Positions 16,550 through 26,100 of a stretch of DNA of 64,000 bases are shown piece after piece. Under the pieces are notes generated by a model. The model saw only the letters and a program-made list of their open reading frames with translations. It searched no databases and was not told the DNA's origin. Origin of the DNA: Nitrospirota bacterium (lineage in GTDB: Bacteria; Nitrospirota; Thermodesulfovibrionia; Thermodesulfovibrionales; Dissulfurispiraceae); NCBI GenBank assembly GCA_004321915.1, contig SCQE01000029.1, positions 1-64,000 of the forward strand. The letters run 5' to 3'. Position numbers and translations under genes: made by a program. Positions within the stretch are counted from its first letter, which is position 1, and each line of letters opens with the position of its first letter.

Positions 16550-17253
16550 TTTCCGTGGCCGATGTGCGCAAGGTGTTCAATGCCGGAAAGGCGAATGAGT
16601 ATATTGCCCTCGACGGTATTCAACTCGATATAGAGAAGGGACGCGTTACGGTGATCAAGGGACCGAGCGGTTCTGGAAAGACCACGCTGCTCAGCGTAAT
16701 AGGATGTATGGCCCGACCTACTTCGGGAAGGATCAGGCTTTCGGGGGTCCCTGTTGAAGGGGTCCCGACCGATGCGGGATATGTGGAAACCACTAGCCTG
16801 CCCGAAAGGTTCCTTACGCAGATAAGACGCAAGACCTTCGGGTTTATATTCCAGCAATACAATCTTGTGGCAGGGATGACCGTACTGGAGAATGTGATGC
16901 TCCCTGCATATCCGACCGGAGAGCCGTATAGTACGGTAAGGGGAAGGGCCGAGGATTTTCTGAAGATGTTCGGTCTTCATGGCCGGCTTGAAGCAAAAGT
17001 AGAGTGGCTTTCGGGCGGCGAGTCGCAGAGGGTAAGCATCGCGAGGGCCTTGATAAACAATCCTGCGGCAATAATAGCTGACGAGCCGACCGCCCATCTC
17101 GACACAAAGCTTTCGTCGGAGTTCATGGACATGATGGGGACGCTGAACAGGGAAGGCAGGACTATTATAATAGCGAGCCATGACCCGGCAGTCTGCGAAT
17201 CTTCCGTTATACACAGGGTCGTTGAGATGCGTGACGGAAGAGTCGTTCGGTGA
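16546..17253 (+). CDS. MacB/LolD-type ABC transporter ATP-binding protein
   Basis: A 235-residue ATPase: Walker A GPSGSGKTTLL, Q-loop FIFQQYNLVAGMTVLENV, signature LSGGESQRVSIARAL, Walker B AAIIADEPTAHLD and H-loop IIIASHDP. I start it at the ATG inside the ATGA overlap with the permease; the longer frame upstream has no support. It has a short insertion between Walker A and the Q-loop (SGVPVEGVPTDAGYVETTSL). It drives the FtsX-like permease. Its stop overlaps the GTG of the next gene. Confidence 0.93.
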   Translation: MISVADVRKVFNAGKANEYIALDGIQLDIEKGRVTVIKGPSGSGKTTLLSVIGCMARPTSGRIRLSGVPVEGVPTDAGYVETTSLPERFLTQIRRKTFGFIFQQYNLVAGMTVLENVMLPAYPTGEPYSTVRGRAEDFLKMFGLHGRLEAKVEWLSGGESQRVSIARALINNPAAIIADEPTAHLDTKLSSEFMDMMGTLNREGRTIIIASHDPAVCESSVIHRVVEMRDGRVVR

Positions 17254-18251
17254 TACTGCACCCGTCTATAATCGCGCTTTATCTGTCTTCGTTTATCTCG
17301 CTCGCACTGCTGCTTTATTCCTGCAGTTTCGCAGCCGTGATCTTGCGTAAATGGGACATAGGAAGCGGCAGCGAACTGCAGCTTTCGCTTGAGCGCCGCA
17401 CCTATCTTATATCCGTAATCCTCAGCTATCTGTTTTTTTTCCAGCTTCTCTCTCTGTTTTTATTCATATATACCGCAGACAACCTGCATAATCTTTTTTC
17501 GGGTGCGATGTGCGCTGCCGGCACCTTGAATGTAAATCAATACGGTTACCCCGTTCTTGTACTGAAGATAGTCAACTTTATACTTGCCGGGACATGGTTG
17601 ATAATCAACCGTATAGACATCGTTGCTCATGATTATCCATTGATAAAGAAAAAGTATTCGCTGCTTTTGTTCATCACACCTTTTATGGCTGCGGAAACGG
17701 CGCTCCAAACTTCATATTTCACGGGGCTGAATGCCGACGTGATAACTTCCTGCTGCGGTAGTCTGTTCAGTTCGGACGCGACGAGCATAACTTCGGAGAT
17801 AGCATCCTTTCCGAGCCTGCAGGCCAAGACGGTATTTTATATTTCTATGGTCTTGACCTTTGGGTCAGGTATATTTCTCTATTACAAGAACAGGGGAGGG
17901 TTTCTTTTTTCCATCCTATCGCTATTATCTTTCGTAATATCGGTCTCCGCGCTTATCTCGTTTATTTCCCTCTATTACTATGAGCTCCCGACCCATCACT
18001 GCCCTTTCTGTATTTTACAGTCGGAATACGGTTACGCCGGATATTATTTATATCTCACGCTCCTGTGCGGTGTCGTCACCGGGGCAGGGGCCGGTATTGC
18101 CGGAAGCTTCTCTTCTATCGGGAGTCTTGCCCAGCGGATACCCGTCATTCAGAAAAGGCTGATACTCGTCTGTCTGTCGTCCTACGGCCTGTTCGTTCTG
18201 ATCGTAACCTTGAAAATGATCTTTTCGGATTTCATTCTGGAAGGGTATTAA
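17250..18251 (+). CDS. Polytopic membrane protein with cysteine pairs (unknown family)
   Basis: A 333-residue protein of about eight to nine hydrophobic segments, starting at a GTG that overlaps the ATPase stop (GTGA). Likely lumenal or membrane-edge cysteines are visible: FSGAMCAAGTLNVNQYGYP, DVITSCCGSLFSSD, and YELPTHHCPFCILQSEYGYA. The CxxC next to two histidines (HHCPFC) recalls membrane thiol oxidoreductases or metal sites, but I cannot place it in the CcdA/DsbD or VKOR families by eye. Operon context with TlpA, NosL and the ABC exporter supports a redox or metal role. Confidence 0.8.
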   Translation: MILHPSIIALYLSSFISLALLLYSCSFAAVILRKWDIGSGSELQLSLERRTYLISVILSYLFFFQLLSLFLFIYTADNLHNLFSGAMCAAGTLNVNQYGYPVLVLKIVNFILAGTWLIINRIDIVAHDYPLIKKKYSLLLFITPFMAAETALQTSYFTGLNADVITSCCGSLFSSDATSITSEIASFPSLQAKTVFYISMVLTFGSGIFLYYKNRGGFLFSILSLLSFVISVSALISFISLYYYELPTHHCPFCILQSEYGYAGYYLYLTLLCGVVTGAGAGIAGSFSSIGSLAQRIPVIQKRLILVCLSSYGLFVLIVTLKMIFSDFILEGY

Positions 18252-18343
18252 TATAATTTGTTTTACAAAACTTGTTTAATCTTTTAAAAAAGGAGCATAC
18301 CGGTGAGTTGAGTCGTGATTAACGGGCCGGTAGGACATGAAAA

Positions 18344-18757
18344 ATGACAGACAGGATTTCGACAGGCGATGATATAGATTCTTACTGCACAAAATGCAGA
18401 CTTACCCTCGAACACATTGTTGTGGCAATGGTTGGTGGATCTGTTGTGAAGGTGAAGTGCAAAACCTGCGGCGGCACTCACAGATTAAAGGGCACACCAA
18501 ACACAACGCCAAGATCTTCGAAGAAAGAAGGCGGTCCGGTTTATAGGTCTTCAGTTACCGTCCATGCTCTATGGCAAGCTGCGGTGAATGCTGCAAACGG
18601 GACTGAATTGGAATATGAAATGTCGGGTTCATACCGCCCGGGAGACCTGATCGTTCATAGTGTTTTCGGAAAGGGCGTTGTACAAAAGGACTTTTACAGG
18701 AAGTGTTCTGTTCTTTTCAGCGACAAGGAAAGGACTCTCGTCACGGCAAATACCTGA
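18344..18757 (+). CDS. Zinc-ribbon protein with CarD/tudor-like C-terminus
   Basis: A 137-residue cytoplasmic protein. The N-terminus has two CxxC pairs (YCTKCRLTLEHIV, KCKTCGGTHRLKG) forming a zinc ribbon. The C-terminus (GDLIVHSVFGKGVVQKDFYR, then KCSVLFSDKERTLVTAN) resembles the small beta-barrel of CarD and UvrD C-termini, which contact RNA polymerase or helicases. The family is not named here. It converges with recQ, 15 bases apart, with no obvious terminator between them. Confidence 0.75.
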   Translation: MTDRISTGDDIDSYCTKCRLTLEHIVVAMVGGSVVKVKCKTCGGTHRLKGTPNTTPRSSKKEGGPVYRSSVTVHALWQAAVNAANGTELEYEMSGSYRPGDLIVHSVFGKGVVQKDFYRKCSVLFSDKERTLVTANT

Positions 18758-18772
18758 GCAGTACAGACCCGC

Positions 18773-20599
18773 TTACCTGACTTCGGGATTTTCGGTAAGA
18801 TAACGCGCAATTTCATGGATAAATTTCTCACCATACCGTTCAAGCTTGACGTCACCGACCCCGCTGATCTGTCTCATGTTGGACAGGGTTGACGGATAAA
18901 GTCTGCACATCTCGTGCAGACTTTTATCCGAAAAAATAATATAGGGCGGGACCTGATTAGCTTCCGCCAGTTTCTTCCTGAGATTGCGAAGTCTTGCAAA
19001 AAGCGCCTCGTCATATCCTTCCTGAATGCCTTTCTTTTTTTGCGTGGTCTTTATCTCTTCTTTTTTCAGTGCAGTTATCACTTCTCTGCCGAACATTATA
19101 TCTGAACCTTTCTGCGTGATTTTCAGCACAGGGTAGGTGTCTCCTTCCCGCATCAGCGCTTCCTGCGCTAATAATTCATCCACAAGAGAGCGCCAGTATT
19201 TTTTGTCTTTGCCCTTGCCTGCTCCGAAGGTTTTTACCTCATTATGTTTGAATTCCCTAATGCGTTTTGTGTCAGCGCCGGTCACAATATCGACAATGTG
19301 GCCGGCCCCGAAACGCTGGCCGGTCCGTGATGCAGCGGACATTAATATCCGGGCGTCGATAGTAATGTCTATTTGTTCGACAGAGCCGGAACAGATATCG
19401 CAGCCCCCGCAATTATCATGGGGATAATCCTCCCCGAAAAATCCGAGTAGCTGTCTCCTCCTGCAAACATTGTGCGAGGCATATCCCACGGTCTGGTTCA
19501 GCTTTTCAACAGCAATGTCCTTCTCTCTTTCGTCAGTGATATTGTTGATAAAATAACGGATCTTGGGGATGTCCCCTCTTCCGAAAAAAAGCAGGCAGTG
19601 CGCCGGCTCTCCGTCCCTGCCGGCCCGTCCTGTCTCTTGGTAATAGCCCTCTATGTTTTTCGGCAGGTCAGCGTGGATAACAAAGCGCACATTGGATTTG
19701 TCGATGCCCATTCCAAAGGCTATTGTTGCAGCTATCACCTGCGCCTCATCTCTGTTGAATGCTTCTTGGTTCCTCTTCCGTTCTTCCTGCGGCAGACCGG
19801 CATGGTAAGGTAGAGCGGCAATCCCATTTGACTTGAGGAAATTAGCTATCTCCATTACAGAATCGCGGGTTGTCCGGTAAATGATTCCTGATTCTCCCTG
19901 ATGGTCTTTAAGGAAATCGAGTATTTGCGGTTCTATTTTTGCCTTTGCCCTTACTTCATAAAAAAGGTTGGGACGGTTGAAGGAGGCCCGCACTATATGA
20001 GGCTTTCTGAGCCCGATCCTGTCAATGATATCTTCCTGCACCCTCTGCGTCGCAGTCGCAGTAAAAGCCGCGACCGGGACATTCTGGAATTTTTCAGGGA
20101 TAAGAGAGAGCCCGAGATAATCAGGACGGAAATCATGTCCCCACTCTGATATGCAATGGGCCTCGTCTATGGCAAAGAAAGAAATTGAGGCTGCCTTGAG
20201 TTTTTCGATAAAATGCGGCATAGCGAATCTCTCCGGGGCGATGTACAAGAGCTTCAGTTTATTGTATTTCAGCCTGCGATATACATCCGACATTTCATCA
20301 GCATTCATCGAACTGTTCATAAACGCGGCATCAATCCCGTTTTCTTCTGCCGCGTCCACCTGGTCTTTCATCAAAGAGATCAGAGGGCTGATAACAATAG
20401 CTGTTCCGCGCATCAGCATTGCGGGGAGTTGGTAGCAGAGGGATTTACCTCCGCCGGTGGGCATAACGGCAAACACATCCCGGTTTTCGAGGATGCTACT
20501 GATGATGGATTCCTGATTTGGACGGAACGCCTGAAAACCGAAGACAGTCTTCAGGGTGCCGGATATGGGGTATGTGTAACCAGACTCATCAGGACTCAT
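18773..20599 (-). CDS. recQ: ATP-dependent DNA helicase RecQ
   Basis: A full-length 608-residue RecQ. Walker A PTGGGKSLCYQLP, DEAH box AIDEAHCISEWGHDFRPDY, helicase C-terminal motif VI (YYQETGRAGRDGEPAHCLLF), the zinc-binding cysteines (NVCRRRQLLGFFGE, NCGGCDIC), the winged-helix RQC domain (SRTGQRFGAGHIVDIVTG) and a C-terminal HRDC domain (about 525-600) are all present in order. RecQ unwinds DNA 3' to 5' in recombination repair and stalled-fork processing. It stands alone on this strand with a possible promoter just upstream. Confidence 0.97.
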   Translation of the reverse strand: MSPDESGYTYPISGTLKTVFGFQAFRPNQESIISSILENRDVFAVMPTGGGKSLCYQLPAMLMRGTAIVISPLISLMKDQVDAAEENGIDAAFMNSSMNADEMSDVYRRLKYNKLKLLYIAPERFAMPHFIEKLKAASISFFAIDEAHCISEWGHDFRPDYLGLSLIPEKFQNVPVAAFTATATQRVQEDIIDRIGLRKPHIVRASFNRPNLFYEVRAKAKIEPQILDFLKDHQGESGIIYRTTRDSVMEIANFLKSNGIAALPYHAGLPQEERKRNQEAFNRDEAQVIAATIAFGMGIDKSNVRFVIHADLPKNIEGYYQETGRAGRDGEPAHCLLFFGRGDIPKIRYFINNITDEREKDIAVEKLNQTVGYASHNVCRRRQLLGFFGEDYPHDNCGGCDICSGSVEQIDITIDARILMSAASRTGQRFGAGHIVDIVTGADTKRIREFKHNEVKTFGAGKGKDKKYWRSLVDELLAQEALMREGDTYPVLKITQKGSDIMFGREVITALKKEEIKTTQKKKGIQEGYDEALFARLRNLRKKLAEANQVPPYIIFSDKSLHEMCRLYPSTLSNMRQISGVGDVKLERYGEKFIHEIARYLTENPEVR

Positions 20600-20604
20600 T
20601 GTGC

Positions 20605-20633
20605 TCTATCTTAGCATAGAGTTTGAGTGTCAA
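20605..20633 (-). promoter_or_regulatory. Possible recQ promoter
   Basis: On the minus strand a perfect TTGACA (20633-20628) is followed after 17 bases by GATAGA (20610-20605), a weak -10. It would give a leader of only a few bases before the recQ ATG, so it is uncertain. Confidence 0.3.
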
Positions 20634-20778
20634 TCTTTTCGTTTCTCATTAAGCGGAGGGCAGGATTGAAAACAAATAATATCCAAAGATGTCAACGCTC
20701 ATATTGCATTGTAACCTGCTGTTTTTAATCCCAAAAATAACTTTACCATTTATTTACAACTATTAACTGCAACTTTAC

Positions 20779-20796
20779 ATTGTTTGGATGTACAAT
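20779..20796 (+). promoter_or_regulatory. Inverted repeat upstream of the octaheme reductase gene (possible operator)
   Basis: ATTGT and ACAAT flank an 8-base spacer, about 90 bases before the reductase start, in an A/T-rich 285-base intergenic region. The right arm overlaps TACAAT, a possible -10. The arms are only five bases long and do not match an FNR box, so the regulator is unknown. Confidence 0.3.
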
Positions 20797-20802
20797 TTAT
20801 TC

Positions 20803-20892
20803 ATGATCGTTGGATTACGCCAGAAGGAGGTAGCTGAATTTTTTTTTAGGGGCTTTGCCCCAATTAAATTCCTAAGGAGGGAATATGAGTAA
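20803..20892 (+). other. Possible 29-codon leader ORF overlapping the reductase start
   Basis: An open frame begins MIVGLRQKEVAEFFF and ends at a TAA inside the first codons of the octaheme reductase gene. There is no ribosome site before its ATG. It spans a run of nine T and a GGGGC-TTT-GCCCC hairpin (20849-20861). The beginning reads like a helix-turn-helix fragment, so it may be a remnant or chance. Low confidence that it is translated. Confidence 0.2.
20849..20861 (+). other. Hairpin in the reductase leader
   Basis: GGGGC-TTT-GCCCC, a perfect five-base-pair stem, lies 12 bases before the AAGGAGG ribosome site of the octaheme reductase. T residues precede rather than follow it, so it is not a terminator for this strand. 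It could affect mRNA stability or translation. Confidence 0.4.
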
Positions 20893-22540
20893 ACGGATTT
20901 TAATTGCTGTTCTGGTTTTAGCTGTCGTAATGGTCGGCGGTGTTTACTTCAACACTGTTGATGCAAAACCTAAAGCCGCAGATGCAAAAAAGGTCTCCGA
21001 AAAGGACGTAAATGTCGAGTCCTGCTACGGCTGTCACGGCCCGGTCAAGGAACTCCACAAGATGGGCAAGCACGCAGGCATCAATTGCTCCAAGTGCCAC
21101 AGCGGTCTTGCGAAGCATCTCGCAAACCCCGGCAAAGACACAAGGCCTGTTACCGACATGTCTTGGCAGGCTTGCGGCCAGTGCCACAAAGAGCAGATGG
21201 ACAGCTATTTCAAGCAGGCAACCCACCGTCCTGCGAGAGACGAGAAGTCCCAGCTCACGAACAGGTCTCCTAACCCGTTCTGGGACAAGCTGATGGCAGG
21301 ACACGGATTCACAAAAGAGCATAACCTTACCAGAAGCCATGCTAACATGCTCACCGATCACCTCGTTGTTGACAGGGCCTACGGCGGAAGGTTCCAGCCC
21401 AAAGAGGGATGGAACTATCTCTTCCAGTCAGGCAAGGCATGGGACATGCTTTTCAACAAGTATCCGGACAATAAAGACCACAAGGCATTTATTCCGCAGA
21501 GCGCGCCTGCCGCAAATCCGGTATGCTTGAACTGCAAAACTCAGGACCACATTCTCGATTGGGCTTATATGGGCGATGCCGACAAGGGCGCCAAGTGGTC
21601 GCGCAGTTCCAAGGTGGTTGAGTTTGCACAGAACCTGAACCACGGCCTCAACTGTTTTATGTGCCACGATCCTCATGCAGCAAAGCCTAGAATTGTTAGA
21701 GACGGATTGATAGAAGCCCTCACCAGAGATTCAAAAGACACACTCTGGCACAAAGACCCGAAGCGCACAAAGATTGATGTTAAGACGATGGGCGTGAGGG
21801 GCTTTGACAGAAAGATAGCGCTTCTCGACAAGTATGACACGAGGCTGCAGTGCGGTCAGTGCCATGTCGAGTACAACTGCAACCCCGGCACCGATACAAA
21901 GACAGGCAAGCCGGTAACGATGGCCGACAGAAGGACGAACCATTTCCCTTATAAGGATGTATTCGAGCTCTACGATCATTATGTGAATCAGGTCAATTTC
22001 TTGGACTTTAAGCACGCGCTTACGGGCGGTCTGCTCTGGAAGGCCCAGCATCCTGAAGCAGAGACCTACTACAACTCTAAACATGGAAAGGCCGGCGTGG
22101 GTTGCGATGCATGCCACACCCCTAAGGTAAAGGACAAGAAGACCGGCAAGGTTTACACCTCACACTTTGCGGTCACGCCTAAAGTCCAGTTAAAGGAGAC
22201 ATGCCTTAAGTGTCATCCGAAGTGGACCGAAGCCCAAGCATTGTATTCCATAGACTCGATCAAGGCTTACGGCAAGGGCAAGATGAGAAAGGCCGAATAC
22301 TGGCTATCCAACATTATCGACAAGATCGTTGAGGGCAAGAAGGCAGGTCTGGCCGAGGATGTGATCAAGAAGGCCCAAGACCACCACCTGAAGGCCCATA
22401 TCCTTTGGGAATACTGGACCGCCGAGAATTCGGACGGCTTCCACAATCCTGAGATGGCAAGAGAATCCCTCACAAGGTCTGTCGATGAATCCATGGCAGG
22501 CATAAAGGTCATAAACGACGCATTAGCTGCGAAGAAGTAG
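20885..22540 (+). CDS. Octaheme cytochrome c nitrite reductase (ONR type)
   Basis: A 551-residue secreted cytochrome (signal peptide to about residue 27) with eight heme sites: C47xxCH, C68xxCH, C97xxCH, C214LNCK218, C257xxCH, C323xxCH, C407xxCH and C440xxCH. The fourth site is CxxCK, the lysine-ligated catalytic heme of the NrfA/ONR class. Catalytic candidates are Tyr330 (CGQCHVEYNC), His389 (KAQHPEAETY, as in NrfA) and Arg164. Tyr330 is followed by Cys332, the Tyr-x-Cys pair that forms a covalent bond in the octaheme enzyme of Thioalkalivibrio. The enzyme reduces nitrite to ammonia with six electrons and may also act on hydroxylamine or sulfite. A strong AAGGAGG site precedes the ATG. No nrfH-type donor is next to it. 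Confidence 0.92.
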   Translation: MSKRILIAVLVLAVVMVGGVYFNTVDAKPKAADAKKVSEKDVNVESCYGCHGPVKELHKMGKHAGINCSKCHSGLAKHLANPGKDTRPVTDMSWQACGQCHKEQMDSYFKQATHRPARDEKSQLTNRSPNPFWDKLMAGHGFTKEHNLTRSHANMLTDHLVVDRAYGGRFQPKEGWNYLFQSGKAWDMLFNKYPDNKDHKAFIPQSAPAANPVCLNCKTQDHILDWAYMGDADKGAKWSRSSKVVEFAQNLNHGLNCFMCHDPHAAKPRIVRDGLIEALTRDSKDTLWHKDPKRTKIDVKTMGVRGFDRKIALLDKYDTRLQCGQCHVEYNCNPGTDTKTGKPVTMADRRTNHFPYKDVFELYDHYVNQVNFLDFKHALTGGLLWKAQHPEAETYYNSKHGKAGVGCDACHTPKVKDKKTGKVYTSHFAVTPKVQLKETCLKCHPKWTEAQALYSIDSIKAYGKGKMRKAEYWLSNIIDKIVEGKKAGLAEDVIKKAQDHHLKAHILWEYWTAENSDGFHNPEMARESLTRSVDESMAGIKVINDALAAKK

Positions 22541-22548
22541 ATTTTACC

Positions 22549-22574
22549 GAAGGCGGGGCTTGGGCCCCGCCTTC
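22549..22574 (+). terminator. Strong hairpin after the octaheme reductase gene
   Basis: An 11-base-pair perfect stem (GAAGGCGGGGC / GCCCCGCCTTC) with a TTGG loop begins nine bases after the stop codon. It is not followed by a T-run (CACATTT follows), so it may be a partial terminator or a 3' stabiliser that raises the level of the reductase message over downstream genes. Confidence 0.55.
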
Positions 22575-22615
22575 ACATTTAAAAACAGTCAAAAATACAC
22601 GGAGAGGGTGGGCCC

Positions 22616-23107
22616 ATGAAAAAGCTGCCGGTATTAGGTGCATTGATTTTATTGTTCATATCATTTTTATACGCCGCAACGGCTCAGAGCCACAACAACA
22701 GCGCTCCGAACATGGAATGCATAAACTGCCATGAGGGAGACATGCAGGCCGATATGGTTTCGGTCCAAGGCATTCCCAAGAATTATAAACCCGGAAAAGT
22801 ATATACGATGAGCGTGGTTGTAAAAAGTAAGCTTGAAAGCTTAGGGGACATCAAAGGCGGTTTTGCTTTAGAGACGGACAAGGGCACGCTTGTCGTTAAA
22901 GACAAAAAGAACACTCAATTGATCGACGGCTTTCTTACGCATACACAGGAAGGCTCGCATCACAGAAAATGGACTTTTTCATGGAAGGCGCCTGAGGACA
23001 AATCGGATGCAAGCATAAGCGTTATGGCGGTTGCATCGAACGGCGATTATTCTTCACAAGGCGACCTTGTGGGCGCGGCAAGCTACACAATAAAGTCAGG
23101 AAAATAG
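22616..23107 (+). CDS. Secreted monoheme Reeler/choice-of-anchor-V-like protein
   Basis: A 163-residue protein with a signal peptide (to about residue 24) and one heme motif, CINCH, near residue 39 (MECINCHEGD). The rest is a beta-sandwich of the Reeler type (YKPGKVYTMSVVVKSK, GGFALETDKGTLVV, KWTFSWKAPEDKSDA, ISVMAVASNGDYSS). Proteins of this kind accompany multiheme cytochrome loci in anaerobes; their role is not established. Position between the octaheme reductase and NapA suggests an electron-transfer or structural partner. GGAGAGGG precedes the ATG. Confidence 0.75.
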   Translation: MKKLPVLGALILLFISFLYAATAQSHNNSAPNMECINCHEGDMQADMVSVQGIPKNYKPGKVYTMSVVVKSKLESLGDIKGGFALETDKGTLVVKDKKNTQLIDGFLTHTQEGSHHRKWTFSWKAPEDKSDASISVMAVASNGDYSSQGDLVGAASYTIKSGK

Positions 23108-23117
23108 AACGGATGCC

Positions 23118-23139
23118 GCAGCCTGTATCGGCAGGCGGC
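23118..23139 (+). other. Hairpin between the monoheme gene and napA
   Basis: GCAGCCTG and CAGGCGGC pair with one mismatch around the loop TATCGG. No T-run follows. It lies 10 bases after the monoheme gene stop and 31 bases before the napA start, and could be an mRNA processing or stabilising element. Confidence 0.35.
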
Positions 23140-23170
23140 TGTCCGGACTTAAGATATAAAGGAGGCTTAA

Positions 23171-26100
23171 ATGCAAATTTCCAGAAGAGATTTTCTAAGG
23201 GCTAGCGCGATAGCGGCAGCAGCTGCAGCGGCGGGTATTGCCAAGCCCGAAATGCTTTATGCGGCCTCGGTCAAGCAATTTCCAATAGGACAGTGCAGGT
23301 ACTGCGCCATAGGCTGCACAATGATCGCGGATTGCGAGACTGACGGCGCAGGAAAGGTAACACGCGTCATTGCTATAAAAGGTGATCTGAAAAGCCCTGT
23401 AAACAGGGGGGTCCTTTGCACGAAAGGATTTTATCTGCATAAAGCTATCGCATATAAAGAGAGGCCCAAGGGCGCGCTTATCAGAAAAGAGTGGATAAAC
23501 CCCAAGACCGGCAAGCCCGATTTTATCAACTCTCCTAGGGTGCTCACAGGAAAGACCACGAAAGACCCTAAGGGTATGAAGCCTTCCGAGATAGATATGA
23601 AGGAGAATTTTGTACTTGTGCCTTGGGAAGATGCCATAGACTTTGTGGCAAACGCGGTAGAAAAGTCTGTGAAGGAGAACGGCAAGCACAGCGTGGCCTA
23701 TTACGGCAGCGGACAGCTCGGCACGGAAGAGACCCATATCATGAACAAGGTATTCAAGGGCGGAGGCGCTCTTGCCAATAACGCTATAGAAGGCCAGCCG
23801 AGAACATGCATGGCCTCGGCCGTTGTAGGATACCTTTACACCTTCGGAAAAGATGAACCTTACGGATGCCTCGATGACATAGATGTTCCCGATCCGGACT
23901 TCGGAAAACACGCGGACACATTCTTTCTGATCGGGAGCAACACAGCGGAAGCCCATCCGATCCTTTTTAACAGGATGGCTGCGTTGAAGGCAAAGAACCC
24001 GGACAAGGTCAAGGTGATTCTGGCCGATCCGAGAAAGACACGCTCCGGGACCATAGCGGACTTATGGCTGCCGTTTGCTACCGGCAGAGACCTGCTTTTG
24101 ATAAATTCGCTCGCTTATATTATCGCGCATGAACTCGACGGCGCTAAGGGCGATATCGAAAAAGGCACCGTGACCTCAAAATGGAAATATCTGGACAGGA
24201 AGTTTATCGAAAGGCATGTGAGCTTCGGGATACACGAGGACGTTAAGAAGACATGGATCAAGACCGTTTACGGAGGGACGAGAGAGTCTGCTTGGGACCT
24301 GACTTACAGCGCAGAGCCCCGCAAAACTTATCCCAGCTTGAAAAACAAATATACAAACGAAGATGCGATCATGAAAGACCTGTACAAAGGTTTTGCGGCA
24401 TTCCTCAAGTTTTTAGAGGACTACAAGCCCGAAAAGGTTTCGGACCTTATATTCGAAGGCGAATCTCCGCTCGTTTACGACAGGCCGACCAAGACTTGGA
24501 AGAAGATAAGCGGGCCCGAGGCTTTGAGGCTTGCCGCTAAATGGTTTGCGGAGGGATACGCCCTTTCGGCATGGTGCATGGGTGTGAACCAGAAACTTCA
24601 GGGCACATGGACCAACGCCTCTCTGCATATGCTCCATCTTATAACAGGCAAGACCGTAAAGCCCGGCAGGCATTCGTACAGCTTTACGGGGCAGCCTAAC
24701 GCATGCGGCGGCATAAGGGCGCCGGGAGCGTTATGCCATGCGCTGCCTTACGGAAGGCTTGTTGCCAATCCTCTGCACAGAGGACAGGTAGAAAAGATAT
24801 GGAAGGACAGGTCTTCTGCATATCTTACAAAACATGGAATGTCGGATGCTGACGCAAAGAAAGAGACCGAAAAGATAAAGATACACGACAAGCCGGGGCC
24901 TCATACCATCGAGATGTTCAGAAGACTCGGCGCAGGCCAGATAAAGGTACAGTTCATCTCGACCGTCAACGCAGGGCAGAGCCTGCCTTATTCTTGGCCG
25001 TACAGGCTTGCCTGCGCTGCGGCGAATAAAGGTCAGGCGTGGCCGCTGGTCGTAACGCTGGAAGCCTTTCCGAACGCCACCACAATGGTGTCCGACGTTG
25101 TTCTGGGAGCGTCGAGCTGGTATGAAAAGGAGTTTGTATTCGGCAACCTCGAAAGACGGTATCAGGTGATCAAGCAGGTGATAGAGCCTTACGGAAACAC
25201 GATTCCCGACCATACTATTTTCGCGCTGATAATGAGAAGACTGGAAGAAAAAGGTCTTGTTCCGAAGGGGCATATATCTCAGTTCTGGCCTTCGGAATAC
25301 GACGGCAAGGATTGGATGAAGAAGACCATAGAAGCGGCCAAGACAAAAGACTGGAACAGGAAGTTCTCATCGAATATCTGGACCGAGCTTATGGAATTGT
25401 CTAAGGGGACCGGCTATGACTTCAGCGGTATGAACCGTAAGATGCTCCTCGAACAGAACCACGGCTACAGGATACCGTTGCCCGCCGAATACCACACCAG
25501 CGAGGATGTGAAAAAGAGGTACGATAAATACCAGTCGAAGATCCAGTACGCCTATCCGTATGACCCGCATATAGACAAGATAACCGGGTTGTACCTCAAG
25601 AACATGAAGGAGTTCAATCCTGCATACGGAGCGTGGCTGGAGAAGAATATAAAAGATATGAAGGTAGACGAGGCGTATCACAAAGAGCATAACCTTCCAA
25701 AAGGCTGGTACGCAAGTTTTTACAACTCAAACGCCTTTATCAACGGGATGGTCGATATCCCGACTCCGGACGGCAAGACGAGGAAGGCGCCGGGTTGGGA
25801 TGGAAGGGCCATTGCATGGGCAAACCCGTGGTGGGCCTGCAAATTTGACGGCAAGCAGTTTGCGAAGCACAAGACCGTCGAGGTGGTCGAGCGCAAGTTT
25901 GTGGCGGCCAAGGTCAACGAAACGAGCGTGGCGCCGTATGAGCAGACCGCCAAGTACACGGTCAATGTTATCGGCGACCCAAACTCGGACAAGAACGCGC
26001 TGAAGAATATCGCGCTCAGCCCTGCCGAGTTTCACAACCTGCGTCATGAGTACACCAAGGCCGACGGCGGCAAGCTGCTGATAATCGACACCACCGACTA

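Noticed and set aside
16438-17214. 258-codon frame antisense to the ABC ATPase
   Set aside because: Opposite an ATPase with all motifs intact; no independent support.
20779-20830. FNR box upstream of the octaheme reductase
   Set aside because: No TTGAT-N4-ATCAA-like sequence; only a 5-base inverted repeat with an 8-base spacer.
20885-22540. Assignment as pentaheme NrfA or hydroxylamine oxidoreductase
   Set aside because: There are eight heme motifs, which excludes NrfA, and the CxxCK fourth heme excludes the HAO family.
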